Assembly (NCBI RefSeq): GCF_048544455.1
Contig: NC_133526.1
Coordinates: forward strand, 9,874,001 to 9,938,000
Reading direction: 5' to 3'
Origin: Silene latifolia
Lineage: Eukaryota > Streptophyta > Magnoliopsida > Caryophyllales > Caryophyllaceae
DNA: 64,000 nucleotides
The notes under the pieces were generated by a model. That model made no database searches. It saw nothing but the letters and a program-made list of their open reading frames with translations, and was not told the DNA's origin. Numbering within the stretch: position 1 is the stretch's first letter; every line of letters starts with the position of its first letter. Shown in pieces: positions 1 through 11,280 of this stretch. Position numbers and translations under genes: made by a program.

Positions 1-386
1 TGTGTTTTCCATGTTTGATAATTTTTGGTGGTGAGTTGAGTGCAAGAGGTGAAGTTAATGAGGATGAAGGGGGATGAAGGATCATCGGGATTGGGAAGAG
101 AGGTGCCGGAGGTAGCCATGAAAGGACGCGGAAGAAAAAGGTGAAGGGTAACGGCCTAGGATGTTAAGCTCTGATACCATGTAAGAAATATGTATAATTG
201 TATTGAATGAATTATATGAATTACAATACGATGCTATTTATACAAGAGACGGAAACCCTACTCCTTGGAGCCTAAGGAAACTATTAACAAGAATATGGAA
301 AATACAATATACACTAACTATATTTACGGAGATACATAATATACTATGAAGACGGAATAATATCTTTATTATTTACTTCCTTAACA
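1..386 (-). mobile_element. Ty1/copia LTR retrotransposon, 5' end only (cut by window edge)
   Basis: Reading on the minus strand, 386 to 180 is a 207-base 5' LTR with TG...CA ends. It is followed directly by the plant primer-binding site TGGTATCAGAGC (about 179-168), complementary to initiator-Met tRNA. From 119 downwards an open frame begins MATSGTSLPNPDD and continues with a pattern (SPF-I-L, then LT-NY-TW) typical of the start of copia gag. The rest of the element lies before base 1. Assignment to copia rests on the PBS and the gag start; the lineage within copia cannot be told. Treated as a fossil. Confidence 0.75.
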
Positions 387-895
387 ATTACGGAGCGGAT
401 TAGGCAATTGCGAAAGACTTTTGAAGGAGCATTTTGGCCTTGAGTCAATATGGGTCAAGTCACTTTAGATACTCATTTTCGAATGAGTCACTTAATTTTC
501 GAGCAAAAACACTTTTATTAGTCATTTTCGAATATGAGTAAACAATTTTCAATCAGTATTTTATTTAGATACAAGGGACACAAGGCAGACACACCAACAA
601 GAAAATAAAGTCGCAAAAGGATTAGAGAATTGCACCTTGGACGGTCTCTCAGTAACATTAATCAAAGACCGTCCTTAAGAATTTGTATTTGCGAGTACAA
701 CCCAGTTAAGACAATAATAGCAAGAATAAAATCCATGGAACTCGTTCGATTTGAATACCATTCCTGAATTCCTGCATTCCTTCTATCCACTAGAGTCTAT
801 AAATCCAATTGCAATGAAAGACCACCTCAAGCTCATTGAACCAACGCTGCTATAAAAATACCTTGTCATTCGCCACAACTCCGCTATTCATTAGA
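387..895. other. Intergenic, no gene seen
   Basis: About 500 bases between the copia LTR and the cystatin-like gene remnant. I see no coding frame, repeat ends or RNA gene here. Part of it may be diverged 3' sequence of the broken cystatin-like copy, but I cannot align it with the intact gene. Confidence 0.4.
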
Positions 896-1006
896 TGTTA
901 TATTTGATCAGACTCATAAACCTTAAATCTGAGTTCTGTGGAGATCAATCAAATATATCACAAAGTATTCGTAATAATTAAACACGAGGATAACAAATAC
1001 TCCTTA
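896..1006 (-). pseudogene. Cystatin-like gene copy, 3' fragment (exon 3 start, intron 2, end of exon 2)
   Basis: On the minus strand this resembles the end of exon 2, intron 2 and the start of exon 3 of the intact cystatin-like gene near 12.5 kb. The shared core is SLIKYN, from bases closely matching 12455-12475. The intron keeps a CTCCACAG acceptor. The frame stops soon after SLIKYN, before the QxVxG-type inhibitory site, so no inhibitor can be made. The fragment ends at 1006, where a Helitron begins; the other half of the gene resumes at 10488. Joining 1006 to 10488 restores the exon 2 sequence seen in the intact gene apart from a few differences. Confidence 0.75.
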
Positions 1007-2018
1007 TCTATATAATACTATTAAAAGGGGAACTTAAAATGCCACGTCATAAATGCCACCTTACACTACCAAAAAGCCACATCACTTACTACACATGACA
1101 TGTCAAATTTTAATATGACATGGCGAGTTAATGTGGTATAAATCATCAACTTATTATTATATGACATTAATTTAAATATATTTTTTTTCCAAAATTTATA
1201 TATCCCTTTCAAATTTACATCAAAATTTCATAATTTATAATTAAAATTTACACCAAAGTTTACATCATTATTTCTAATTTTAAAAGTAAAAAAGAAAAAA
1301 AGAAAGAAATATTAAATGCAAATAGCATTACAAATATTATACTTTGGACTTTTAAGCTTGTAGATAATTTAAACAACAATTAAAATCAAAATTCATATTA
1401 AATTTTAAATTTCGACGTTTATTGTTAGAATATTTTAAGCAACAAATACATATCACATAATTCTAATTTACTCCGTTTATTAAAAAAATAAATATTTTGT
1501 TGATATTAAGAGTAAATAATAACATATTTAACATTAAACAAGGTGACTTTTGTCAACAAAAAAATAAAAAATAAAATAAAAATTAAAGCAAACCTTTAAC
1601 ATTTCATTTCTCCTTGCTCCATATTTATGTTTATATTAAATTTGCTAATAATGAAAAAGAATGCTCAAAAGTCCTAAAACCTTACTACATAATTATTATA
1701 TATATTAAATTTGATGATAATAATAAAAAGACACCCAAAAGTCATAACATGCATCCTCAATTGGATATAAATGTTCGATGTAAGACAAAATTTGTGAGCC
1801 AAATTTCACGCCAATATTTTTTTTGCCCTCATCGCCAATAAAATCGTAGTTGTATATGTAAATAGTCTTTTTTAAATCTTATCAGTATATCAACATCAAG
1901 GTAAGTGTATTAAGGTAAGGTAAATGTATTAAGGTTTTAAATTAATAATTTAATAATTTATTTTTAAGTTCCATTGGTTATGAAATGCTCATCACGTTTT
2001 AAAACTTTCTTATGTAGG

Positions 2019-2604
2019 TGATGGGGCATATTCTGCACCGCTGACCAAAGTCAACACACTGAGCAAGGTCAAAGATATCCACAGCAAGTCAACGACTTAG
2101 ACTGTCTAGCCGATGCATCCCATCGGCCGGCTAGCCAGCGTCTCGGCGACAACCCGCCACCGGGGGACATACCCGCGTACTCATATCCAAGACCCTCTGC
2201 CGGCCTGCCATAGGTTCATCGGCCGAGGGTAGAACGGTCTTTCCACCTGATAAGCCACTTGGCCACTTGGCCACTACGTGACAAAAGGTGAAAGCCTATA
2301 AATACTCCTCAACCTTCTTTGAGGAAAGGATCTCACAACTAAACCTAAATACACTATTCATCCTGTAACATCTCTCTTATCTCTCTACAATACATTCCTA
2401 GCCATTTAGCATACAACTTATACCTCTAAGTTCACCGACTTGGCGTCGGAGTGGGTACGCTTGGCACAAAGCCAAGCCCTCGCCTTCGTTCATTGTTGCG
2501 GGGGGAGGCCGAGGGAGACGATAGAAGCACGAAGGGTCTAATCCAAGACATTATTCTACAAGCCACGGGTGGTAACGATACTTGCTCGGAATTATACCCG
2601 AACA
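2019..2604 (+). repeat. 5' LTR of the Tat-type element
   Basis: 586 bases, TG...CA. It carries a TATA-like CTATAAATACTCC stretch near 2297 that probably marks the promoter. It ends three bases before the primer-binding site TGGCGCCGT. Confidence 0.85.
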
Positions 2605-3223
2605 ATTGGCGCCGTCTGTGGGAAAAGACACTAGAAGCTAGTCACATTCATTCCCAAACAAAAAACACAAAACAAAAACCCACCCAAAAAGCTAAGAAAA
2701 TGTCGAAACAACAAGATGCGAACAGAATCGACGAAACCGCATTTTACCAAGATGATACTTTCCACAATTCTCGAGTCGTACATGCCCTCCACCGGCGGTG
2801 TAATCCAACCGGAGTTCGGGATGCCATCAATACCCGACACGCCGTCCGCCCGACCAACCAGGTCACCATCATGGGACATGTGGTTGACGTGGCAAGGTCA
2901 AGATGCTCCTAGACCTAATTAGTAATACGCCCGCTCACACTGTCACGTCGACAAGAGCGGCGGAAACTGTCCGGGAGACCAGGGCCCAAAATATGACTCC
3001 GAGAAATTTGAACGGAGCACTAGGAGAAGCCGGCCCAATCAAGACGCCGGGGGAGCCCAAAGTGGGCGTGGTAGACCTAAGTCCTTCCCGCACTCGGGAG
3101 GACAGGCGTCCCGCCACACGAACGAGGCTCACCCCGAAGAAGCTGAGGAGTCCGACTCGGCAGAGTTGGAGAAGAAGCCCGAGTCGAAGAAGGAGCCCCT
3201 CCCGTCACGGAGGAAGGAGCCAG

Positions 3224-3945
3224 GTTACGGACGCTATCGAAGCCGCAACCCCGATTACCTCGGTCAAAGCCGAGAGCGACGGGGAACACGACGGCCGATA
3301 CGCTAAAAGAAAAACGTATACTCAGCGCAATTGAGACGCCAATCTAGCGGTCAATATGCCTTCACATTCGACGCTATCGAAGCCGCAACCCCGATTACCT
3401 CGGTCAAAGCCGAGAGCGACGGGGAACACGACGGCCGATACGCCAAAAGAAAAACGTATACTCAGCGCAATTGAGACGCCAATCTAGCGGTCAATATGCC
3501 TACACGCTATTTAACACTATCGAAGCCGCAACCCCGATTACCTCGGTCAAAGCCGAGAGCGACGGGAACACGACGGCCGATACGCTAAAAGAAAAACGTA
3601 TACTCGCCGCACTTGAGACGCCAATCTAGCGGTCAATATGCCTACACGATTAGCTACGGACGCTTATCGGCCGCAACCCCGATTACCTCGGTCAAAGCCG
3701 AGAGCGACGGGAACACGACGGCCGATACGCTAAAAGAAAAACGTATACTCGCCGCAATTGAGACGCCAATCTAGCGGTCAATATGCCTACGATTCTAAAC
3801 ACTATCGAAGCCGCAACCCCGATTACCTCGGTCAAAGCCGAGAGCGACGGGGAACACGACGGCCGATACGCTAAAAGAAAAACGTATACTCAGCGCAATT
3901 GAGACGCCAATCTAGCGGTCAATATGCCTACACGGTTACGGACGC
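3224..3945 (+). repeat. Tandem array in the Tat-type element, five units of about 140-145 bp
   Basis: The core CCGCAACCCCGATTACCTCG recurs at about 3243, 3383, 3526, 3671 and 3811. Each unit continues through AACGTATACTC and CAATCTAGCGGTCAATATG. Spacing is 140, 143, 145 and 140 bases. The units are nearly identical, so the array looks recently expanded. Short tandem arrays in the 3' untranslated part are known from Retand-type elements. Confidence 0.88.
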
Positions 3946-4214
3946 TAAAGACGTTGGACACAGTTGAGACGTGCATTCAAACTGCCTCGGCCATGTCATG
4001 TGTGAAAACAAACGCACTCAACTAGTAAAGTGGAAGAACGAACGAGAGAACCGTAATCAAAGCCCCGCCAAGCCAAAGGCCGCAAAATAACTTTATTAAG
4101 AAGGATCACAAGGAGAGTACAAACGACGGCCGTCCCCGTAGGGGTAGCCTAAACTCTACCTACCAAAGCATTACAAAAGCAAAGAAACGAAAGGAAAGCA
4201 AAAGATTACAGACT

Positions 4215-6780
4215 TAGGATTTGAAGCGCCAAAAGAATGGCAGGGAGAGAAGGCTCAATAATTGGCCCCCGAACACCGGCTATCCGAGACGCCGGGTGAG
4301 TCTCGGTGACGACCGCCCGTCTCCCTATGCCTGCTTGTTGCCTCCATCGCAGCAACAAAGATCATCCTCGGTGGCGGCTTGGAGGAAGGTTGACCATCCC
4401 CGGCAACTCCTTGGCCTCACTGCCTGAGCGCCTTCGCCGCCTCCGCCTTCTCGCAGCCGTCTCCGCAGACCTCGCCTATCTCATCCAGAACCGATCATAT
4501 TTCTCCCACGGGAAGGAGCCGTCGGGGACAGACCTTCGATCGATCGCTCCCCCGGCCGCCTCCTCGGCCTGGTCCCGGAATTGGGCGCACATTTTAGGGA
4601 GGAGATCACATTGGAGCATTTCAATATCCTTCTCTTTTTGAGCAAGGATAGCACTCGCACGTCACTAAGCACCTCCGCCTGCTTGTGGAATCGCTCCTCC
4701 CACTCGTCCCTCTTGGCAACCACAGCGTCATAGGCACCTTTGTACCTATCCCGCTCCTCCATCATCTTGGCCGTGGCGCCATCAAAGCATTCTCAACTTT
4801 GGCCCTCTCGGCCCTCGGCGACCTCTCGGCCTCCTCCGCGCGCCCCACAACACGAAGATCCAACCGAGCCTTCCCGCTTCCTCCTCAATGAGAGATCAAG
4901 CTTGAGCTGTGCAATCACCGGTCCGGACGGGCCGTGGCCCTTTCTTGCTCCCCGGATAAGAGACACGGCCAGGCGACTCCATCTCCCCGACCTCTTATAT
5001 ATCTTCTCGCCCTCCGCCACGAGCTCGGGCGGGGTAACCTTCTCTGGGAAAGGAGTCCACGACGACGTTTTGGCCACCAGCCTTCTCGGCCGCCTTCTTC
5101 TCACCGCCTTCTCAGTCTGCTTCCCCGCCGCTCGCCGTTCAGTGAGAACGGCACGCCGACGTTGATCTACAAAAAAATGACACAGAGCATCCATGTCACC
5201 TTGTGTTGGCACGTCGAAAGCTTTGTCACCAGGAATGTCCAACGAGCCAAATCCGAACCACATGTTAAGTCCGTACCCGTCAACCCTCTTATTTGGAGGG
5301 TGGTGGGAGCAGCTCCTCCCCGGCAACGGTGGAAGCGGGCGGTGGGTCTTTCCTCTTCCTCGGAGAAGGGACCTTAGCGAGCGATTGCCTCCTCCTCGAA
5401 ATGTTGATCACCTCCACATGAGCCTTTTCGGCCGCGGGGGTCGAAGAGGGAGTCGCAATTGATACAGCCGCCGACTTGGACGTCGCCTTCTTCGGTCTCT
5501 TCGGCACGCCGTCAAGAACCCGTGCCTGAGCCGTCTCCCGATCCAACGCCCTCGACTGCTTTTCCATGAGCTCGTTAGGGGATAGCCGGCGATCTTTCGT
5601 TTCAGCCGTAGGATGACGGGTGAGAACCTTCCCGTCCTTATCAAGCCCCAGCCTCTTCAGGTCCCTCTCAGACAGATCCCGGCCAAATCGATCTGCAAGA
5701 AACCGAACAAGAGTTACATAAAAGAAGTAAAAACAAAGCTCAGAAAAAGGAACATAACGAGCAGGGGTGGGCCTCACACCGACCCCACTCACCCCAGTTG
5801 AGGGCCGGTATGAGGCCGACGCGGCATAACAGCTCGTCCTGAAGAATAATCTGAGTCGGGGCAGCCATCCCTCCTCGGCGTCAAAAATAGCCGCATTGCC
5901 CGTTTCTCATCCTCCGAAAGAGGGACAAAAGAAGCGTCCATCTTAACCTTGCTACCCCGGAGACGTATTTCTCATACTCGCCCGGGTCTCACACCGTAAG
6001 TGAACAGGGGCCCTGAAAAGACCGAGGCAACGGATAGTCCTCCCAAGACTTTGACATACACCCATCGCTCTTGCCGGTCTTTGCGGGAAGTAAGCTTGTT
6101 TACGGAGACATATCCCGGCTCCATCTCGCACGCTGTACCACCCCACCCTTTTGGCAAATGACGGCCAAGACTATGAAGTCGGCGGAATAAGTCGACCGTA
6201 GGATCTCCCCTTTAAAGAGGCGAGCCACACAAAGCCGATTATCGTCCTCACGACCAACGGATGCGGTTGGGCCACGGCAAGATTCATAGCTCTGATGATG
6301 GGCACGAGGTGTTCGTTCAAAGGAAACCGGAGCCCGTACTCCAATTGCCCGATGTACACGCCGATATGACCCGGGGAGGACAAAGAGACCGACCCTCCTC
6401 CCGAGGGAAAACAATTTTATACCCCTCACCAAGGAAGAAGTGATCTCCGAAAAGAGTTTCCCCGAGTCGCTTGCGAATTTATTTGTCCAGAACGGTCGAG
6501 GCCGGTCGTGCGGCCTCACCATGGTCCGAATAGCCCTCCTCCCACCACCAACGGAAGCCCCTCACCACGATCCGGAGTGATAATCCTCCCGCCATCACCG
6601 GAGCCCCTCATCATCATCCTCATCTTCCAACTCCTCCGGGAGGCGGATCGGCTACGGGGAAGGAGACTTAGGGCCCCCAAACCTTAGCGGGATGGCCTCC
6701 AAGACCTCCTCCTCATCAAGACGCGACGGGGAACCCCGGCGCAGTATACCAATCCCGGCGTCGAAGACATGATTCACAAC
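4215..6780 (-). mobile_element. Antisense coding region of the Tat-type element (gypsy-associated 'Transposase_28'-like)
   Basis: Opposite to the element's own direction lie long open stretches with coherent protein-like sequence. The upstream part (about 6520-6100) has the pattern of the plant 'putative gypsy type transposon' domain: GVYIGQLEYGLRFPL, then HLVPIIRAMNLA and HPLVVRTIIGFVWL. The downstream part (about 5790-4480) is Lys/Arg/Ser-rich with predicted helices. A TTTCTTGCAG acceptor near 5695 suggests an intron, as described for antisense ORFs of Tat elements. The function of such ORFs is not established. The copy is broken. Confidence 0.65.
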
Positions 6781-7465
6781 AAATTACCAGCAAGAAAAAA
6801 AAAATAAAAGTTTGCTTGTTTACCTTAAAGAAAAACACTCGCCGGATCGGATACTCAAAGATTAAGAAGAAGAAAACCCTTGAAAGTTTGGAGAGATGAA
6901 GATTTTAGAGAAAAATTTTCGAAAATAAAATGGAGGCCAAAATCACGGAATAACTTCCCTATTTATAGAGAAAAGCCCATGAAGAGGGACCAATCAGGGC
7001 ACAGCCCATGAAGTGTCAACCAATCGGCAACGAACACACACGTGTCAAGCATGCAACCGCGGAATGTCAATCGTCGCAACAATTGAATGTCAATCAATGC
7101 AATGCGATGACCAAGCGTCTTCAACAAGCCTATTCACATCTCTCGCGATCTGTTCATTTCAAGCAAATTCCTGGGTATCTACTCTCCGCCGGCTACCGAT
7201 CAACCAAGTAATGGAGCACCGGCGGGCCAATCAAAGTCAACCTAAGACTCTCTCGGCCCGGTCTCGGCCACGTCATTTCCTTTTTCCACATCGGATACCC
7301 TTTACGCATCCATGTGGAGGGGGGATATGGTATATGGTGCGGCCTAACAAGAGCCACGCCGGTACACAAGAAGACACCGATACAGAAATTTGCGGAAGTT
7401 TGTGCGAAATATATGCAAAGATACATCGGAGCCCATACCACGGCATAGACTACGCTGGGGCAAAT

Positions 7466-8053
7466 TGATGGGGCATATTCTCGCACCGCCGACCAAAGTC
7501 AACACACCGAGCAAGGTCAAAGATATCCACAAGAAGTCAACGACTTAGATCGTCTAGCCGATGCATCCCATCGGCCGCCTAGCTAGCGTCTCGGCCCGAC
7601 AACCCGCCACCGGGACACATACCCGCGTACTCATATCCAAGACCCTCTGCGGCCGCCATAGGTTCATCGGCCGAGGGTAGAACGGTCTTTCCACCTGATA
7701 AGCCACTTGGCCACTTGGCCACTACGTGACAAAAGGTGAAAGCCTATAAATACTCCTCAACCTTCTTTGAGGAAAGGATCTCACAACTAAACCTAAATAC
7801 ACTATTCATCTGGTAACATCTCTCTTATCTCTCTACAATACATTCCTAGCCATTTAGCATACAACTTATACCTCTAAGTTCACTGACTTGGGCGTCGGAG
7901 TGGGTACGCTTGGCACAAAGCCAAGCCCTCAGTTCGTTCATTGTTGCAGGGGAGGCCGAGGGAGACGATAGAAGCACGAAGGGTCTAATCCAAGACATTA
8001 TTCTACAAGCCACGGGTGGTAACGATACTTGCTCTGGAATTATACCCGGAACA
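7466..8053 (+). repeat. 3' LTR of the Tat-type element
   Basis: 588 bases, homologous over its whole length to 2019-2604. It is preceded by a purine-rich CTGGGGCAAAT stretch that may be the polypurine tract and followed by the duplicated GTAGG target. Confidence 0.85.
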
Positions 8054-8867
8054 GTAGGAACTATCAAGATTTGTGGTAGGTAAATGTATTAAGGTTTGGT
8101 AAATGTATTAAGGTTTTAAAATAATAATTCATTTATTTGTTTTTAAGTTCAATTGGTTGCTCATCACTTTTTAAAACTTTCTTATGTAGGAACTATCAAG
8201 ATTTGTGGTGTTGTGATATTCGAAGGTAAATAAATATACTTACATCTTTATGGCTTAATGCCCTTTTTCTATTATTATTTAAATAAAAACTTAAGTTAAT
8301 AACGATAAGATTAATATCACGTAAATCAAATTTCACCATTTTATTTCTTATTAATTATTCGATGGATTTTGTCCTTTTTTTCCCTATAGATGGTTCATTG
8401 GAGAAAAAATACTATATGGAGAAAGAAAATATTAGAATTGCTTAAACAACTACTCCCTTCATTCCACTCAATACTATATTATAAACTAACTACAAGATTG
8501 ACTATAAGTTTTTGACGGAAGACAACATTTGTGAGACAACATTTAAGTAAATATATATTTTTGTACCGCTATCGCGAAAAAAATTGTATATGTCACTAAC
8601 TTTTTTTTTTATCATTGTATCAGCATCAAGGTAAATGTATTAAGGTTTTAAATTAAAAATTCATTTATTTATTTTATTTTCCATTGGTTATGAAGTACAT
8701 CACATTTTTAACCTCGCATATTTGTTGTTTATTTCTTATTTAGGGATATTGAGATTTGTGGTGTTGTGCTATTCAAAAGTAAATATACTTACATCTTTAG
8801 ACTCAATGTCATCTTTCTTCCATTATTTAAGAGAAACTTAAATTAATAACAAAAATTAATGACTGAG

Positions 8868-9180
8868 CATCTCCAATGGTTTTCTTTAGGGACTTGCTTG
8901 CAATATTTATAAAATTGCAAGCAAGTAGCTTACCATTGGAGTATGAAATAATTGATGTAGCTTGTGAGCATTGTAGCTCTACCAAGCATGTAGCTTGGTT
9001 TTAAAAAATAAAAAGTAAAATTTTTCATTGGTAGAAATTTTATTGTAGGACCCATAAAGTTAGAAAATGTTGTAGCAAACCATTGGAGCGGTATGTAGTT
9101 GAAGAGCAAAATAGCTTAAAAAACCGAGTTGCAAAACCAAACTACAATGCGTTGTAGCTGTCCACTGGAGTAAGTGATTT
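8868..9180. mobile_element. MITE-like element inside the Helitron
   Basis: About 310 bases absent from the otherwise parallel repeat at 8083-8610. The ends are imperfect inverted repeats (GAGCATCTCCAATGG at left, CCACTGGAGTAAGT at right). Next to the left end is TTAGGGACTTGCTTGCAAT, also found inverted at 36640-36660 in the element that hosts the LINE, so the two belong to one family. No coding sequence. The superfamily is not certain because the target duplication is unclear. Confidence 0.6.
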
Positions 9181-10487
9181 TTTTTTATGTAGGGATGGTT
9201 TATTGAAGAAAGAAGACTAAGAAGAGAAATATTAGAATTACTTAAACAAATACTCTATTCATTCGACTCAATACTATATTATAAACTAACTATAAGATTG
9301 ACAACATGAATGTAAATGACTAATTGTTTTTAGGTTCATAAAAAAAATTAGTATTTCAAAAACTTTCAAATGTATGCTTTATTTTGATATGTGTTGTTTT
9401 TTAATCATCATTTTTCCTTAGAAAAATAACACTCATAGAATGAAATTGAATTTGCGAGGATCTCAATCTTATTGACATGGATAATAGGTAGCATAAATAA
9501 TGGAGTGAAAAGCCCAAAAATTATCATTTAAGAAAGGAGTTAGATGTTAAATTAGTGAGGTGAATTAATTATCAATTATTAATAACTATAAAGATGAGAG
9601 AAATCTAAAAAGTTTATTTACATCTACATTATTCTTTTGTACACCTTAAATTTAATTTTCATTTTCTTTAATTATACACATGAGACACATGCCTATTCAA
9701 AATGGCTTTTGATAGAAAACATGATTGAGTGGAATGCTTAGTTTATCTATTTTGAAGTATACGGTTCAATCCCCAAGGTGGAAAATTTGGAGAAATGTCA
9801 AAGCACATTTTTGCTTAATATTGTTTAATGGATGAAGTATAGGGACTTAATGATCCAATTATTACGAGTTGCTCCTTTCAAATTCTTAGTTCCGCAATTT
9901 ATTATAGTACTAGCTACAAATATTATGGGTGCTGTGAAATGTTAGTTTTTGTCACAACAATTCTAATCGTGTGTTTTATATTAATTTCGGATTTGTTGAT
10001 AAAATTTTAATATCTAATTAGTGAGGGTGTTGCATGTTTGGCGATCTTTGTTTGATAATATTATGGTTTCATGTAATGTGATTATGCGAATACCGTATTA
10101 TTAATTGATTTTAATCGGCTTCCATTGAGTTACTTGATTTTTTCGATTATGCGAATACCTGTATTATTAATTGATTTTAATCAGCTTCCATTTGCGCATA
10201 TTTGACATATCACAAAGCACGTAAAAGGATTTGAGTAACACCACTTTCCATTTAAAACCCTCATAAAAGAACGTCAAATAATGACATGGTTTTGATAAAA
10301 GTATTTACTATATAACACTTTAGTTTTTGATTTTACATAAAACTATTGTACAAAAAAACTAATTTGTCTTGATTTTATAGAAGTCTTAAAACATGAAATC
10401 ATAGTGTAGAATGTTATGATTTGATTCACTAAAAATATCATAGTAAAAAACAAAAGATCCCGTGAATTTCACGGGTCACAAAACTAG

Positions 10488-10640
10488 TTATAATCATCAA
10501 CAGCATACTTAGCACACTGAATTGCATCTTCAATGTCTTCCTCAGCTGATTGATCGCACTCTGCAATCCCTCCACACAGATGATATATCAACCCAAAGGA
10601 TTCACATCAAATCCCTTCAATTACCTAAATTAATCAAACT
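10488..10640 (-). pseudogene. Cystatin-like gene copy, exon 2 fragment
   Basis: On the minus strand this aligns with exon 2 of the intact cystatin-like gene (12706-12575). It keeps GFDVNP, LCGGI and a CAKYAVDDYN block corresponding to LAKHAVHDYN. A stop codon soon after GFDVNPLG breaks the frame. The fragment is cut at 10488 by the 3' end of the Helitron. Similarity runs on into intron 1 to about 10640 and then stops; no exon 1 copy was found. With 896-1006 it forms a single gene copy split by the Helitron. Confidence 0.75.
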
Positions 10641-11280
10641 TCATCACAAGCATCTCATATCTTAGAACTGTATCATTGGTGTGTGGCTAAAACGCAGTAA
10701 TAATTTGACAAAGGGTTATTTGCAAAATTACTTTTAATTAGCGCTAGACTTTGAAGGCAAAACCCATCGATAAAAAATTTTCCATAGGCTTTTGTCCACT
10801 TGCTTGTGTTATACATGACTTAAAATTTACTGTTTTAGGTCACTTCAAATCATATAGAATAAGGTCAATTATAGGTCAACTGGTCGATCTAAATGGATCG
10901 GGTCATTTTATTTAGGTCTAATCACAATTCACAAGGCAGTTAGGCAGGTAGGAATCCTAGATATATCATGCGCATCAGACCTATGAAATTGACTCATTTT
11001 ATTGCCTCAAAGTGTCCGATACTAAATCATGGTTGTTAGCACACCACAAATCTTAAACAACCGCAACTAATCCCTATAGGGCTAGGGAATGCCCACCCTA
11101 TCAACCGCTCCCAGGTTGCACACCTTTCATGGTTTCACCACAACCACCAACAGGTCCACCACCGAGAGTTTTACTTAAAAGAGAAATAAAAAGTTCCGAA
11201 GAGATGCTATGAGTACATAAAGGTGGCTGCCACAAGTACAAGCATCTCATATCTTCGCTCCTTTGCTATTTTCATGTACT
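10641..11280. other. Intergenic between cystatin-like copies
   Basis: No coding frame is supported. ACAAGCATCTCATATCTT occurs twice, near 10645 and 11238, the second just beyond the stop of the intact gene. This suggests that the gene and its broken copy arose by a local tandem duplication with a breakpoint here. The stretch near 11220-11280 is probably 3' UTR of the intact gene. Confidence 0.4.

Larger units (their letters stand above)
2019..8053 (+). mobile_element. Ty3/gypsy Tat-lineage (Retand-like) LTR element, pol-less derivative
   Basis: LTRs at 2019-2604 and 7466-8053 begin TGATGGGG and end GAACA. Target-site duplication GTAGG lies at 2014-2018 and 8054-8058. A PBS starts at 2607 (TGGCGCCGT...). 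Inside are a gag-start region (about 2700-3220), a tandem array (3224-3945) and a long antisense coding region (about 6780 down to 4215). No protease, reverse transcriptase, RNase H or integrase is recognisable, so the element is non-autonomous. The layout, with tandem repeats and an antisense ORF near the 3' LTR, is that of the Tat lineage. The LTRs differ by only a few per cent, suggesting a fairly recent insertion. Its coding parts are broken. A related copy with pol starts at 58058. Confidence 0.85.
1885..9300 (+). repeat. Direct repeats inside the Helitron (three diverged copies)
   Basis: A segment with the marks GTAAATGTATTAAGG, TTTTTAAGTTC and TTATGTAGG occurs three times in the same direction: about 1885-2018 (continuing after the LTR element at 8059), 8083-8610 and 8620-9300. 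The second and third copies also share a long tract ending in ACTATATTATAAACTAACTA (about 8470-8490 and 9270-9290). The first copy is interrupted by the Tat-type LTR element and the third by a MITE at about 8868-9180. No coding potential. Confidence 0.75.
1007..10487 (+). mobile_element. Helitron, non-autonomous, 9.5 kb including nested elements
   Basis: The 5' end reads TCTATATAATACTATTAAAA, a classic plant Helitron start, preceded by host A (1006). The 3' end has a perfect 6-bp-stem hairpin (cccgtg 10459-10464, cacggg 10470-10475), then a short spacer and CTAG (10484-10487), followed by host T (10488). This fits A|T insertion by rolling-circle transposition. No Rep/helicase coding sequence is visible, so it must have been moved by another copy's enzyme. 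Without the 6 kb LTR element at 2019-8053 it is about 3.4 kb. It sits in exon 2 of a second cystatin-like gene copy, and the intact gene 2 kb away supplies the empty site, which fixes both ends. Confidence 0.88.

Noticed and set aside
3224-3945. Regular direct repeats resembling a CRISPR array
   Set aside because: Units are about 140 bp and contiguous without unique spacers, in a plant LTR element.
4221-5380. Several plus-strand frames of 68-147 codons
   Set aside because: They are shadows of the antisense coding region of the Tat-type element.
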